Origin: Lacticaseibacillus pabuli
GTDB lineage: Bacteria > Bacillota > Bacilli > Lactobacillales > Lactobacillaceae
DNA: 64,000 bases
Direction of reading: 5' to 3'
Assembly: GCF_028736235.1 (NCBI RefSeq)
Contig: NZ_CP117884.1
Span: 2,484,253 to 2,548,252 of the forward strand
This document shows positions 33,549 to 42,129 of the stretch, in pieces. The notes beneath the pieces were generated by a model that saw nothing but the letters and a program-made list of their open reading frames with translations, was not told the origin of the DNA and ran no database searches. Position numbers and translations under genes: made by a program. How positions within the stretch are numbered: the first letter of the stretch is position 1; the number at the start of each line of letters is the position of its first letter.

Positions 33549-34625
33549 TTGAACATCGATTTACATCATTACGGTATGACCACTGAACTTGAAACCACAG
33601 CGGACCACGCACGGCCCCTGACACTCGGACGTGTGCTCGGCGTCAGTCATCAGCTCTACACGGTTGTCACGGTGCTGGGCACCACACGCGCCAGCGTGAC
33701 CGGCCGCCTCGCAAACATCGCGATGGGACCAGAAGACTTCCCAACTGTTGGCGACTGGGTCTTGCTGCGCCAAACCGGCAATGCCGACGACACTGCAAGC
33801 ATTGAGCGCCTGCTACCACGCACCAGCGTTATCACGCGCAAAGCAGCGGGTCGGACGACGGACGCACAATTAATTGCGGCCAACGTTGACACCCTGTTTT
33901 TGTGTATGGCGCTCGACGACAACTTCAACTTGCGCCGCATCGAACGCTACCTGGCCGTCGCCAAGGCAAGTGGTGCGCAACCTGTCATTGTGCTAACCAA
34001 GTCAGACCTGAGCACCGACTTGCCCGGTCAACTGACCGCTATCGCGAGCGTGGCGGGTGACACACCGAGCATCCTCTGCTCTAACGCCAATGCCGGTGGT
34101 TTGGATGAGCTACGCGACCTAATTATTCCCGGTCGCACCTACGCCTTCATTGGCTCGTCAGGTGTCGGCAAGAGTACCCTGATTAACGGGCTGCTTGGCC
34201 GCGACGCGCTCGCTACGGGTAGCGTGCGTAGCAGCGATGCCCACGGTCGCCACACGACGACTGGCCGTTCGCTTCTCGCCCTGCCTGGTGGTGCGTTGGT
34301 AATTGACACCCCCGGCATGCGTGAACTGGGCTTGATTGACGCCGACGTGACGGACACGTTTGCAGACATCGCAGCGCTGGCAGCAAACTGCCGCTTCAGC
34401 GATTGTCAGCACCAGAGCGAGCCAGGCTGCGCCGTTCAAGCCGCGATTGCAGCGGGTGAATTGGATCCGGCGCGACTCGCCAGCTACCGCCAGCTCACAG
34501 ATGAGCAGGCAACGACCAGCAACTTGCGCGGCCGTGCCCGCGAGATGGCCAAAATGAACCGCATGTTTGGCAGCAAAAAGGCCATGCATAACTTCATGAA
34601 ATCAGTGAAAAATAAGCGTCGTTAG
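33549..34625 (+). CDS. rsgA: Ribosome small-subunit-dependent GTPase A (RsgA/YjeQ family)
   Basis: 358 residues. An OB-fold N-terminal domain (VTGRLANIAMG...PTVGDWVLL) precedes a circularly permuted GTPase. The G4-like TKSD comes first, then G1 (GSSGVGKSTL), switch (HGRHTTTGR) and G3 (DTPGMREL). A C-terminal zinc knuckle (NCRFSDCQHQSEPGC) completes the fold. RsgA helps late 30S maturation. The start is TTG 33549, 5 bases after GGAGGA; the frame is open further upstream but without a signal. The Lys/Arg-rich tail and length of about 360 resemble the longer branch of the family, so a second, canonical rsgA may exist elsewhere. Confidence 0.9.
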   Translation: MNIDLHHYGMTTELETTADHARPLTLGRVLGVSHQLYTVVTVLGTTRASVTGRLANIAMGPEDFPTVGDWVLLRQTGNADDTASIERLLPRTSVITRKAAGRTTDAQLIAANVDTLFLCMALDDNFNLRRIERYLAVAKASGAQPVIVLTKSDLSTDLPGQLTAIASVAGDTPSILCSNANAGGLDELRDLIIPGRTYAFIGSSGVGKSTLINGLLGRDALATGSVRSSDAHGRHTTTGRSLLALPGGALVIDTPGMRELGLIDADVTDTFADIAALAANCRFSDCQHQSEPGCAVQAAIAAGELDPARLASYRQLTDEQATTSNLRGRAREMAKMNRMFGSKKAMHNFMKSVKNKRR

Positions 34626-34630
34626 ACAAT

Positions 34631-34672
34631 AAAGGGACCAATCGCATTTGCCGTGCGATTGGTCCCTATTTG
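34631..34672. terminator. Bidirectional terminator between rsgA and the kinase-like gene
   Basis: A perfect stem (AGGGACCAATCGCA / TGCGATTGGTCCCT) with a seven-base loop lies between two convergent genes. Confidence 0.9.
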
Positions 34673-35530
34673 TTACTTCGCTAATACGCGCTGCAACAAG
34701 TTATTCACGGCGCCGTAATAAGACTGACCGAATTTGTCCAGATGTACCATCAAATAGTAAAGCCGGTAGAAATTCAGCCGCCGCTGCCAACCGTCCTCAA
34801 ATGGCAAGGCATCCTGGTAGGCTTCATAAAATTCCGCGTCAAACCCGCCAAACACGGTCGTAACGCCGATATCAAACTCCCGGTCACCGTACAGTGCCGC
34901 CGGATCAATGAGTGCCGGTTTTCCCTCTGCCGTGAACATGTAATTGCCGCTCCACAGGTCGCCGTGCAGGAGCACCGCCTTACTGTGGCGACGCGCGAGC
35001 TCATCGGTAATCACCGCGCGCGCCTCAAGGTAAACCGCGTGTTCATGATCTCCCCACAGCCCCTTTTGGACTAGGTGCGCCGCGAGTTTATCAAGGCGCT
35101 GACCAACAAATAGTTCCTGCCAAGTATTTACCCAGGTATTATCAAAGCTGACACTGGTTCCCGCGTACGGTTCGTCAAACCCGAACCGGCCGTCCGGACT
35201 CGGAAAGCTGTGCAGGTGAGCGAGTAAACGGCCCAAATCGGCTTGATCGCCGCTACCGCTCGTCAGGTAGTTCAGCAGCAGAAACGCATCCCCCTCAATC
35301 TGGCCATGGCCCAGCACACGCGGCGCCAGCACGTCGGCCTTCGCGAAGGCGGCCAGACCGGCAATTTCGCCGTCATAAAAATTGGCCGCAATATTGGGCT
35401 GGACGAGCAAGAAGTAATCCTGACCATCCGCGTGCAAGCGGTAGGCATCATTGACATCCCCACCGCCAACTGGCACGGCCGTCTGAATATCCTGCAGCGG
35501 CAACTGCGCTAACCATTTTTCATCAAGCAT
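34673..35530 (-). CDS. Fructosamine kinase family protein
   Basis: 285 residues with a protein-kinase-like fold. VGGGDVNDAYR forms the nucleotide loop, LLHGDLWSGNYMF carries the catalytic Asp and IDPAALYGDREFD the metal-binding Asp. Members phosphorylate sugars or sugar amines attached to proteins (deglycation), although bacterial members are poorly characterised. Start ATG 35530 with AGGGGCG 7 bases upstream. Confidence 0.88.
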   Translation of the reverse strand: MLDEKWLAQLPLQDIQTAVPVGGGDVNDAYRLHADGQDYFLLVQPNIAANFYDGEIAGLAAFAKADVLAPRVLGHGQIEGDAFLLLNYLTSGSGDQADLGRLLAHLHSFPSPDGRFGFDEPYAGTSVSFDNTWVNTWQELFVGQRLDKLAAHLVQKGLWGDHEHAVYLEARAVITDELARRHSKAVLLHGDLWSGNYMFTAEGKPALIDPAALYGDREFDIGVTTVFGGFDAEFYEAYQDALPFEDGWQRRLNFYRLYYLMVHLDKFGQSYYGAVNNLLQRVLAK

Positions 35531-35696
35531 CTGTATCCGCCCCTTCCTCTTGCCACCATGATAACGCGAAACACTGACCAGTTGTGGCCTTCTCATACCT
35601 TAGACTGAACTTTTCCCAGAGAACCATTTCTCGTATTCCCGCGTGCTAGAATAAGGCTATTAGCGGCCGGCATGCGGCCCGAAAGGATGGTTACAT

Positions 35697-35948
35697 ATGC
35701 TACATTTTCTAGCGATCATTATCGTCGGCGCCATCATTGGTTCGATCGGTGGCGCATTTGTCGGGCGCGGGTCACTGGGTTGCGGCGGGAATATCGTCGC
35801 GGGTCTAGTTGGCTCTTGGATTGGTAGCCTGCTGCTCGGCAGCTGGGGGCCCCATTTGGCTGGTATGGCCATCTTCCCCGCCATTATTGGCGCCATGATT
35901 TTCGTCTTTATTGCGTCACTCATCATGGGTAATGATCGCCGCAGATAG
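35697..35948 (+). CDS. GlsB/YeaQ/YmgE family small membrane protein
   Basis: 83 residues with three membrane helices and the typical Gly-rich pattern (GAIIGSIGGAFVGRG, GNIVAGLVGSWIG, FPAIIGAMIFVFI). These small proteins are often stress-induced; their function is unknown. AAAGGATGG precedes the ATG, and an extended -10 (TGCTAGAAT near 35644) with a 50-base leader lies upstream. Confidence 0.9.
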   Translation: MLHFLAIIIVGAIIGSIGGAFVGRGSLGCGGNIVAGLVGSWIGSLLLGSWGPHLAGMAIFPAIIGAMIFVFIASLIMGNDRRR

Positions 35949-36111
35949 TGACGTGGCCCTTTTTAAACCGCATCGCACCATTGCTCGCCAGCCGATTCTC
36001 GGTAAGCGGGCAATTTTAGTATCCAGAGCGTCCGGCAAAATGTCACCTGCACTTTTAATGTCCATTGGTGGTGTAATGGTGTTATTCTATCAGTAAATGG
36101 AGGTGGCTATT

Positions 36112-37446
36112 TTGACGAAATATGATTTCGACGTAATCTATCTGGGTGGCGGCCATGGCAGTTTCGATGGTGCCGGACCACTGGCCGCAACCGGCCAAAA
36201 AGTGGCCGTTATCGAAAGTGGCTTGTGGGGCGGCACTTGCCCGAATCGCGGTTGCAATGCCAAAATCACCCTAGATCGGCCGGTTATTTTACAACGTGAA
36301 GCTGAGCGCATGCAGGGGCTTGTCGACGGCGCAATTACCATCAACTGGCCTGCGCTAGTCGCACACAAGCAAGAGGTCATCCGACCATTGCCGGACAATA
36401 TCGCCGGCAAACTGCAGCACAACGGCGCGACCTTGATTGAGGGCCACGGCGTTTTGCAGGACGCGCACACCGTGACTGTGGCTGGCAAAACGTACACGGC
36501 GGATAAGTTTGTAATTGCGACCGGATTACGGCCGCACCACTTGGCGATTCCTGGTAGCGAGTTCGGCCATGACTCGACCGACTTTATGGCGCTGTCCGAG
36601 CTACCAAAACGAATTGGGATTGTCGGGGCCGGTTATATTGCGATGGAGTTTGCAACGGTAGCGAACGCGGCAGGCGGTGAAGTAACGGTGTTCATGCATG
36701 GCAAGCAGGCGCTACGCGGATTCCACCAGCCGTTCGTCGAGGCGGTAATCAAGGACCTCACCAAGCGCGGTGTCACCTTTATCCGGACCGCAAACGTCAA
36801 CGCTTTTGAAAAGGACGCAGATTCCTACGTCATCGATTACGGCGACGACGCGGCGCAAAACGTTGACTGGATTTTGGACGCAACCGGCCGCATTCCGAAC
36901 ATCGAGGGCATCGGGCTCGAAGCAGCCGGCGTGGCCACCACACCACATGGCATCACGGTCAATGACCACCTGCAGACCACGGCGCCTAACATTTACGCTT
37001 CAGGCGACGTCATCGATAAGGTGCAACCAAAGCTGACCCCGACGGCAACGTTTGAGTCCTATTACCTCTACCAGCTGTTGGCAGGACAAACGACAGCGGC
37101 CATCGATTACCCGGCGATTCCGTCGACGGTCTACACCTCACCACGGATTGCCAAAGTGGGCGTGACACCTGAAGCGGCGGCAAGTAGCGATGAGCTGACT
37201 GTGGTCCACAACCACATCCCCGATGACTGGTACCGCCAAATTGACATGGAACAGGCCGGCGATCAGCTACTGGTATTCGATAGCGGCCACCACCTAGTCG
37301 GCGCCACCGAAATGAGCGAGCAGGCGGAGGACGCCATCAACACGCTACTCCCAGCGGTTGCGTTCCACTACGACCAGGCAGACATGTGGCGGTTGGCGCA
37401 CATCTTCCCTTCAATCAGTGCTTCAGCTTGGCACAAAATTAGATAG
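36112..37446 (+). CDS. FAD-dependent pyridine nucleotide-disulfide oxidoreductase
   Basis: 444 residues. The FAD-binding motif (VIYLGGGHGSFDGAG), the redox-active disulfide region (GGTCPNRGCNAK), the NAD(P)-binding motif (IGIVGAGYIAMEFA), the second FAD motif (NIYASGDV) and a C-terminal dimerisation domain are in order. This is the glutathione reductase/dihydrolipoamide dehydrogenase/mercuric reductase family; relatives in lactobacilli are often called glutathione or CoA-disulfide reductases. The usual GGTCxNxGCxPSK reads GGTCPNRGCNAK, and the usual C-terminal HPTxxE motif is replaced by HIFPSISA, so the canonical base pair His-Glu is absent. Start TTG 36112, 9 bases after GGAGG; the ATG at 36097 overlaps the ribosome binding site. 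Confidence 0.88.
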   Translation: MTKYDFDVIYLGGGHGSFDGAGPLAATGQKVAVIESGLWGGTCPNRGCNAKITLDRPVILQREAERMQGLVDGAITINWPALVAHKQEVIRPLPDNIAGKLQHNGATLIEGHGVLQDAHTVTVAGKTYTADKFVIATGLRPHHLAIPGSEFGHDSTDFMALSELPKRIGIVGAGYIAMEFATVANAAGGEVTVFMHGKQALRGFHQPFVEAVIKDLTKRGVTFIRTANVNAFEKDADSYVIDYGDDAAQNVDWILDATGRIPNIEGIGLEAAGVATTPHGITVNDHLQTTAPNIYASGDVIDKVQPKLTPTATFESYYLYQLLAGQTTAAIDYPAIPSTVYTSPRIAKVGVTPEAAASSDELTVVHNHIPDDWYRQIDMEQAGDQLLVFDSGHHLVGATEMSEQAEDAINTLLPAVAFHYDQADMWRLAHIFPSISASAWHKIR

Positions 37447-37477
37447 TCACTTTTTTGAACTGTAGATAACAAAATAT

Positions 37478-37511
37478 GGCCCACGTGAATGATTTCACGT
37501 GAGCCTTTTTA
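37478..37511 (+). terminator. Terminator of the oxidoreductase gene
   Basis: GGCCCACGTGAA-TGAT-TTCACGTGAGCC stem followed by five T residues. Confidence 0.9.
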
Positions 37512-37851
37512 ATTCTAAGCAATACAAAATATCGTACTAGGCTTAAATTGGTATAGTTGATGTTTGTGGTTCAACCTTAAATGAAAAATATGCGGTTATC
37601 GTTATTTAATTATTGCTGAATAACTACAAAAAGTTTACTTATTAATAGTATGTTTATTAGTTTTGAATCACTATAGACAAAATAATTTACAGTCATATAA
37701 TAAAGGTGAAGGCGGATACCATAACTATTGATATGAAAATTGACGCCGCCTTAAAATTGTTTTTATTGCATCTAAGTTGTTCTCGGAGCGCTATCACGTT
37801 GGCATCATTGGTTCATAACGCAAACGGGTCAGGATATTTGGAGGTTTTATC
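37512..37851 (+). promoter_or_regulatory. AT-rich promoter and leader region of the LPXTG protein gene
   Basis: About 340 bases, clearly more AT-rich than the surroundings. TAGACA (37674-37679), a 16-base spacer and TATAAT (37696-37701) make a good promoter, leaving a 145-base leader. The leader holds a hairpin (AAGGCGG...CCGCCTT, about 37709-37753) followed by a T-rich stretch, which could act as an attenuator. Confidence 0.55.
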
Positions 37852-38754
37852 ATGAGTGCAAAAATTAACACGACAAGTAAACGTCTACTTGCGTCGACCT
37901 TAGCGATTGCCGCCCTACTATCTGGCACCGCGGCGTTAGGGGCGAATGCAGTAAATGCTGGTGGTGTAGTGACAAGCCCAGATCCACAATGGGTAGTCTC
38001 AAATGACCCGAAAACTGGGCAGCCAGTTCGGCATGCAACGGGTGATAGCCAAGCTGGTCAAGGCGTTAGTGTTGACCCTGGCCACTATCATGCAAACACC
38101 CCAACGGGAAAGATGAACGTCACCTACATTGATGATGTCACCGGCGCAATCGTTGGTACACACACTTACACGGGGTACGAAGGCTACCCGGTTGGCTATG
38201 ACAATTACTGGACGCCGAGTGGCTACAGCATCATTTGGGGTATAGTGAACCCAATCTATGGCGGTGCTGGCGATGGTCAGACCAACGCTCCTGCGCCAGA
38301 TTCAGTTTTCTATGTTCACAAGAACGCGACACCACCCACTAATCCAACGAACCCAACCAACCCCGTAACACCGACCAACCCAACAACGCCAACCACACCC
38401 GTGACGACACCGCAGCAGCCGGCACAACCTGCCAAGCCTGCTAAGCCAACGACTGACACCAGCAAGCCGGTCACGCTGCCAGACACGTTCGGTGGCAAAG
38501 ATGGTAAAGGCACGACCAAGCCAAGCAAGCAGGCTGCAAGCTCAAAGAATGCTGCGCAAACTGCCGCTGTTCAGCAGAAGACCGCACAACGCGTCGCGAC
38601 CGCAAGCAAGACGGCGACACCAGTTGCTCAGCAAGGCACAGCTGCCCTGCCACAAACTGGTGATAACAACAACAGTCTCCTCGCAACAATCGGACTTGCC
38701 CTTGCTGGATTCCTCTCTGTTCTGGGCCTATACCGTGTACGTCAAGAAAATTAA
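37852..38754 (+). CDS. LPXTG cell-wall-anchored protein with MucBP-like domain
   Basis: 300 residues. A long signal peptide (about 1-34) leads to a short domain with VTYIDDVTGAIVGTHTYTGYEG, which resembles the start of a mucin-binding (MucBP) domain. A Pro/Thr/Asn repeat linker (NPTNPTTP-type, about 162-205) and an Ala/Gln/Lys-rich stalk follow. The end is the sorting signal LPQTGDNNN, a membrane helix and a basic tail. Only one adhesive domain is present, so it may be a small mucus or surface adhesin. TTGGAGG precedes the ATG. Confidence 0.85.
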   Translation: MSAKINTTSKRLLASTLAIAALLSGTAALGANAVNAGGVVTSPDPQWVVSNDPKTGQPVRHATGDSQAGQGVSVDPGHYHANTPTGKMNVTYIDDVTGAIVGTHTYTGYEGYPVGYDNYWTPSGYSIIWGIVNPIYGGAGDGQTNAPAPDSVFYVHKNATPPTNPTNPTNPVTPTNPTTPTTPVTTPQQPAQPAKPAKPTTDTSKPVTLPDTFGGKDGKGTTKPSKQAASSKNAAQTAAVQQKTAQRVATASKTATPVAQQGTAALPQTGDNNNSLLATIGLALAGFLSVLGLYRVRQEN

Positions 38755-38766
38755 TTCGATTTGCCA

Positions 38767-38795
38767 ACCACCTATCCGCGGATAGGTGGTTTTTT
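38767..38795 (+). terminator. Terminator of the LPXTG protein gene
   Basis: ACCACCTATCC-GC-GGATAGGTGGT with six T residues. Confidence 0.92.
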
Positions 38796-38800
38796 GACGT

Positions 38801-38833
38801 TAAAAGGTCCGCCATAACGTTCATGGCGGACCT
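38801..38833 (-). terminator. Terminator of the small membrane protein gene
   Basis: Minus strand AGGTCCGCCAT / ATGGCGGACCT followed by four T residues; it abuts the opposing terminator of the LPXTG gene. Confidence 0.85.
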
Positions 38834-38853
38834 GAGATACAACGCTAAACGAC

Positions 38854-39132
38854 CTAATCAAAACGCCGCCAGCCCTTTAGGAAAACAAGGGTGACCAAGC
38901 AGATAAGTGCCAGCAGAAATAGCCAGGCTTCGCGGGGTAAACCATCAACCTTCTTACCGGACGATTTCAGCCGGAAGTGCAGAAATTCAATCAGGCCGAT
39001 CATAAAGGCCACGCTGATCATCAGCTCAACCACATTAAACTTTTTCCCGGTCACTGGGTCACCGTATCGACATACCCAATAGCTGTAAACAATCATCAGG
39101 CCTTCAACGCCGCGTGTCATCCAACCCCACAT
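38854..39132 (-). CDS. Small membrane protein of unknown function
   Basis: 92 residues with two membrane helices (about 34-52 and 70-86) and a charged loop between them. AAGGGGCT stands 5 bases before the ATG, and a clear terminator follows, which supports a real gene. No family recognised. Confidence 0.7.
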   Translation of the reverse strand: MWGWMTRGVEGLMIVYSYWVCRYGDPVTGKKFNVVELMISVAFMIGLIEFLHFRLKSSGKKVDGLPREAWLFLLALICLVTLVFLKGWRRFD

Positions 39133-39217
39133 AATACCAGCCCCTTACTTTACCGTCAGTATAATCACAATCCTAGCCACTGCAAACACAGCAGTTATGG
39201 TAAAGAATCCTGACCAC

Positions 39218-39250
39218 AAAAAGACGCCTTACATCACGGTAAAACGTCTC
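39218..39250 (-). terminator. Terminator of the ABC transporter operon
   Basis: Minus strand AGACGTTTTAC / GTAAGGCGTCT followed by five T residues. Confidence 0.8.
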
Positions 39251-39271
39251 ATCAATCATTCAATTTATAGA

Positions 39272-40042
39272 TTACACGTTACGCCGACGGAACAGGGCGT
39301 ATGCGATGAACGTAAAGGCAACGGTGTACAACGCGCTACCAAATCCAAGCTGCATGGTTGTCAGTTTGGTCATGACATGCATCGCGGGCTCGGTCAGCTG
39401 GTTACCGAAGAGCAACATCGTGAACGGGTTCCATTTAACCCAATCCCACTTGGTAATCAGAATTAGGAGGAAGCTAGCGGCTAATTCAATCACGAAGTAG
39501 CCAATGTAACCAACCGTGATGGCGACAGCATTGTTCTTCAGCATGGTGGCCAGTAGCACCACAATACTAAGCAGCAGCAGAACGCCGACAAATTGACCCA
39601 ACGTTGATAGGGTCAGGTTTTCGAGTAAGGTGCGCCCGTGGCCGACCTGTTTGCCCAAATCAACCTTAGGAAACAGGATGACCTTCAGCAACAGACTCAT
39701 CCCGAACTGCAGGACGTACAAAACAACCGCGTGGAGCACGATCACGATGAGCTTACTGATAAACACCTGGCTGCGGTAGTACTTGCGGTACAGCAGCTGG
39801 CGAATGGTGCCATACTGAAATTCCATTGCAATAATTGAAGCGGCAGCCGCAATCATCACGAACAGGGCAATGGATTCACCCAAAAAGCTGACAGAGAGTG
39901 CCCCTTCAGGCGACATGAACGTCGGCGCCTTCTTGGCAAGAATCGCAATCGCAATCTGCACAATGAAAATGGCAGCGAGGCCAAAGTAGGTCCCCTTCTT
40001 GTGGAACAGTTTGTATAATTCTTCGTGAATAAGATTAAGCAT
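39272..40042 (-). CDS. ABC-2 type transporter permease
   Basis: 256 residues with six membrane helices (first near residues 20-38, last near the C-terminus). The N-terminal LNLIHEELYKLFHKKGTYFGLA is typical of permeases of the bacitracin/lantibiotic-resistance or sodium-exporter type. Start ATG 40042, 7 bases after AGGAGG; it overlaps the end of the ATPase gene by 8 bases. Substrate unknown. Confidence 0.88.
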   Translation of the reverse strand: MLNLIHEELYKLFHKKGTYFGLAAIFIVQIAIAILAKKAPTFMSPEGALSVSFLGESIALFVMIAAAASIIAMEFQYGTIRQLLYRKYYRSQVFISKLIVIVLHAVVLYVLQFGMSLLLKVILFPKVDLGKQVGHGRTLLENLTLSTLGQFVGVLLLLSIVVLLATMLKNNAVAITVGYIGYFVIELAASFLLILITKWDWVKWNPFTMLLFGNQLTEPAMHVMTKLTTMQLGFGSALYTVAFTFIAYALFRRRNV

Positions 40043-40946
40043 TGGTTGCACCCTCCTTGCCATTGACCACGTTCAGGAATGAGGTTTCAAGGTCACTTTC
40101 AACCTGATCAACCGAATTGATGGTGATATCCGCACCGATAATCAACCGCAGTGCGGCGTCGAGGTTCCCAGCATTTGCTTCAATCACGTTAATTCCCTTG
40201 CCTGGTGCCAGTGGTAAATCAGCGGCCGCAATCAGCTTCTTGGCGCGTTCGTCGTCATTGGTTTCGATGGTGAAGACAATCGTGTTGCCCTCATGCATCT
40301 GTTGCATGGTGGTCTGGCTCACGATTTCACCCTTGTTCAAAATCAGGACCATGTCGGCCAGCTTTTCCAGTTCACTTAAGATGTGGCTCGAAATCAGGAA
40401 AGTTGTCCCTGCTGCAGCCATCTTTTGAATGACTTCACGCAGGTGCTTCACTGCCTGAGGATCCAGCCCATTCATGGGTTCGTCCAAGATAACTAGGTCC
40501 GGCTGGTTCAGCAGCGCTTCGGCAATTCCCAGCTTCTGCTTCATCCCCAGCGAGTAACCCTTCGCCTTCGCATCAATATACTTGTTCATTTCTAGGGCAT
40601 TCACCACGTCGTTCACGCGTTTGTCCTTGTCGGCGCCCGTCGCAAACAAAGTGAGGTGTTGGCGGCCAGTCATGAATGGGTAAATACCAGGATATTCAAT
40701 CAACGCGCCCACGTGGCTTAATGCCTGGTGACTCGTGATGGACACCTTTTTACCGCCCACACTGAGCGTGCCACCATCTGTGTTAATGAGGCCCAAAATG
40801 GACTTCATAATCGTACTTTTCCCCGCACCGTTTGGCCCAACCAGTGCTGCAATATGGCCGCGTTCAACGGTAAAACTTACGTCCCGGAGCACCTTCTTGG
40901 CACCAAAGGATTTCTGCAGGTCTTGCACCTGAAGCATTGCTGTCAT
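40035..40946 (-). CDS. ABC transporter ATP-binding protein (BcrA-like)
   Basis: 303 residues. Walker A (GPNGAGKST), the signature YSLGMKQKLGIAEAL, Walker B (LVILDEPMNGLDP) and H-loop (SSHILSELEKLADM) are typical of BcrA/LanF-type exporters that give self-protection or resistance to peptides. The C-terminal extension of about 80 residues is common. GGAGG is 5 bases before the ATG. Its partner is the overlapping permease gene. Confidence 0.92.
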   Translation of the reverse strand: MTAMLQVQDLQKSFGAKKVLRDVSFTVERGHIAALVGPNGAGKSTIMKSILGLINTDGGTLSVGGKKVSITSHQALSHVGALIEYPGIYPFMTGRQHLTLFATGADKDKRVNDVVNALEMNKYIDAKAKGYSLGMKQKLGIAEALLNQPDLVILDEPMNGLDPQAVKHLREVIQKMAAAGTTFLISSHILSELEKLADMVLILNKGEIVSQTTMQQMHEGNTIVFTIETNDDERAKKLIAAADLPLAPGKGINVIEANAGNLDAALRLIIGADITINSVDQVESDLETSFLNVVNGKEGATNA

Positions 40947-40970
40947 AATTTCCTCCTGTATAACTCAACC

Positions 40971-41066
40971 CTAAATGTGACGGCGCCGGCGAATCACCGA
41001 CGCATAAGGTTTATCGATGGCGAGTAATCCAATTAAAATGACGGGTGAAGCAGTTAAAATAATCAT
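40971..41066 (-). CDS. Candidate 31-residue membrane peptide upstream of the ABC transporter
   Basis: ATG 41066 to TAG encodes MIILTASPVILIGLLAIDKP followed by a short linker and RRRRHI. A hydrophobic helix with a basic tail is typical of genuine small membrane peptides. It ends 24 bases before the ATPase start on the same strand. The ribosome binding site (GCGAGGC) is weak, so this remains tentative. Confidence 0.4.
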   Translation of the reverse strand: MIILTASPVILIGLLAIDKPYASVIRRRRHI

Positions 41067-41288
41067 AAAGTTGCCTCGCTCTCTCTAATACCAACATTAG
41101 TCTAGCAAAAAATTACACCTCAAAGCATCGGACTACAGACCGAGATTGTTCAAGTCGACCAATTTATTGTTGACGCAAGATTTGCATAATCTGTCCTTGT
41201 TTTTTGCGTATTATTTGCCCGAACGGTGAATGCTATTCGTCATGTTGATTACAATAACGGCCGTATTTAAGCATTTCCAGCATTATTT

Positions 41289-41338
41289 TTAGGCAAAGCT
41301 AACATTTACTTGCCTTTCTGTATATTTTCAGATACAGT
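41289..41338 (+). promoter_or_regulatory. Promoter and candidate metalloregulator site of the metal importer
   Basis: TTAGGCAAAGCTAA (41289-41302) is an imperfect palindrome like the sites of DtxR/MntR-type regulators. TTGCCT (41310-41315) and TACAGT (41333-41338), 17 bases apart, form a probable promoter directly after it. Left of this, 41067-41288 shows no gene. Confidence 0.45.
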
Positions 41339-41387
41339 GAAATTGTAAATTGTTAGACGCACCTAAAACACCTAGGAGGAATGTCTC

Positions 41388-42129
41388 ATGCTTGAGATTA
41401 ACAGCCTCTCGGTGGCTTACGCCGGCGCGCCAGTCTTTACTGATTTGTCAGTAAAATTTTGCGAGCGGAAAAATCACCGGGATTATTGGTCCGAATGGGG
41501 CCGGTAAATCAACCTTGATCAAAGGCGCTCTGGGCCTGATCAAGACAGCAAGTGGCACGGCCACATTCGACGGCCAGCCAATCGCAAAACAACGTGGCAA
41601 CATTGCTTACGTTGAGCAACACAAGGATCTCGATTTGAGTTTTCCCATCGATGTCCTCGACGTCATTCTCAGTGGCACCTACGCCAGGCTTGGCCTGTTC
41701 AAGAGCCCCGGAAAGCAAGAACACCAAATTGCTTTAGAGGCCCTCGAACGTGTTAACCTGCCCGAGTTCAAACACAGACAAATTGGCGGCCTCTCTGGCG
41801 GTCAATTGCAGCGCGTTTTCGTGGCACGCGCAATTGCCCAGGATGCAGACCTCGTCATCCTCGATGAACCTTTTGTCGGGATCGACATGAATTCCGAACA
41901 CGAAATCATGACCGTCCTGAATCAGTGGAAGCATGCGGGGAAAACCATAATCGTCGTGCACCATGATTTGAACAAAGTTTCCAGCTACTTTGACGATCTC
42001 GTCATCATGAACCACGGCATCGTAGCGGCTGGTTCTGTCGCGGACACCTATACTGCTGAAAACATCAAGCGGGCTTTCAGTGCGGACCTATCCGACGTCC
42101 TTTTCGCGAAAGGGGGCGCATCATCATGA
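41388..42129 (+). pseudogene. Metal ABC importer ATP-binding protein, frameshifted
   Basis: ATG 41388 (GGAGGA upstream) begins MLEINSLSVAYAGAPVFTDL, the normal start of Mn/Zn importer ATPases. At the T4 run 41457-41460 the frame shifts: frame 1 ends at TAA soon after, while the next frame continues as FASGKITGIIGPNGAGKST and runs to the end at 42129. Removing one T would restore a complete protein of about 246 residues with Walker A, LSGGQLQRVFVARA, Walker B (LVILDEPFVGIDM) and the H-loop (VVHHDLN). The permease and binding-protein genes downstream are intact and overlapping. Either the gene is inactivated or the extra T is a sequencing error. Confidence 0.8.

Noticed and set aside
37733..37853. 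A 39-codon frame in the leader of the LPXTG gene whose stop overlaps the gene's ATG
   Set aside because: No ribosome binding site is visible before its ATG and the composition looks random; the AT-rich leader with promoter and hairpin explains the stretch.
38330..38420. Short regular repeats that could suggest a CRISPR-like array
   Set aside because: They are in-frame codon repeats for a Pro/Thr/Asn linker of a wall protein, without spacers. No CRISPR array or cas gene is seen anywhere in the window.
41451..41466. Programmed ribosomal frameshift in the metal importer ATPase
   Set aside because: The required shift is +1, the local sequence GTAAAATTTTGCG is not a canonical slippery site for it, and no stimulatory stop codon or hairpin stands next to it. 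An indel or sequencing error is simpler.
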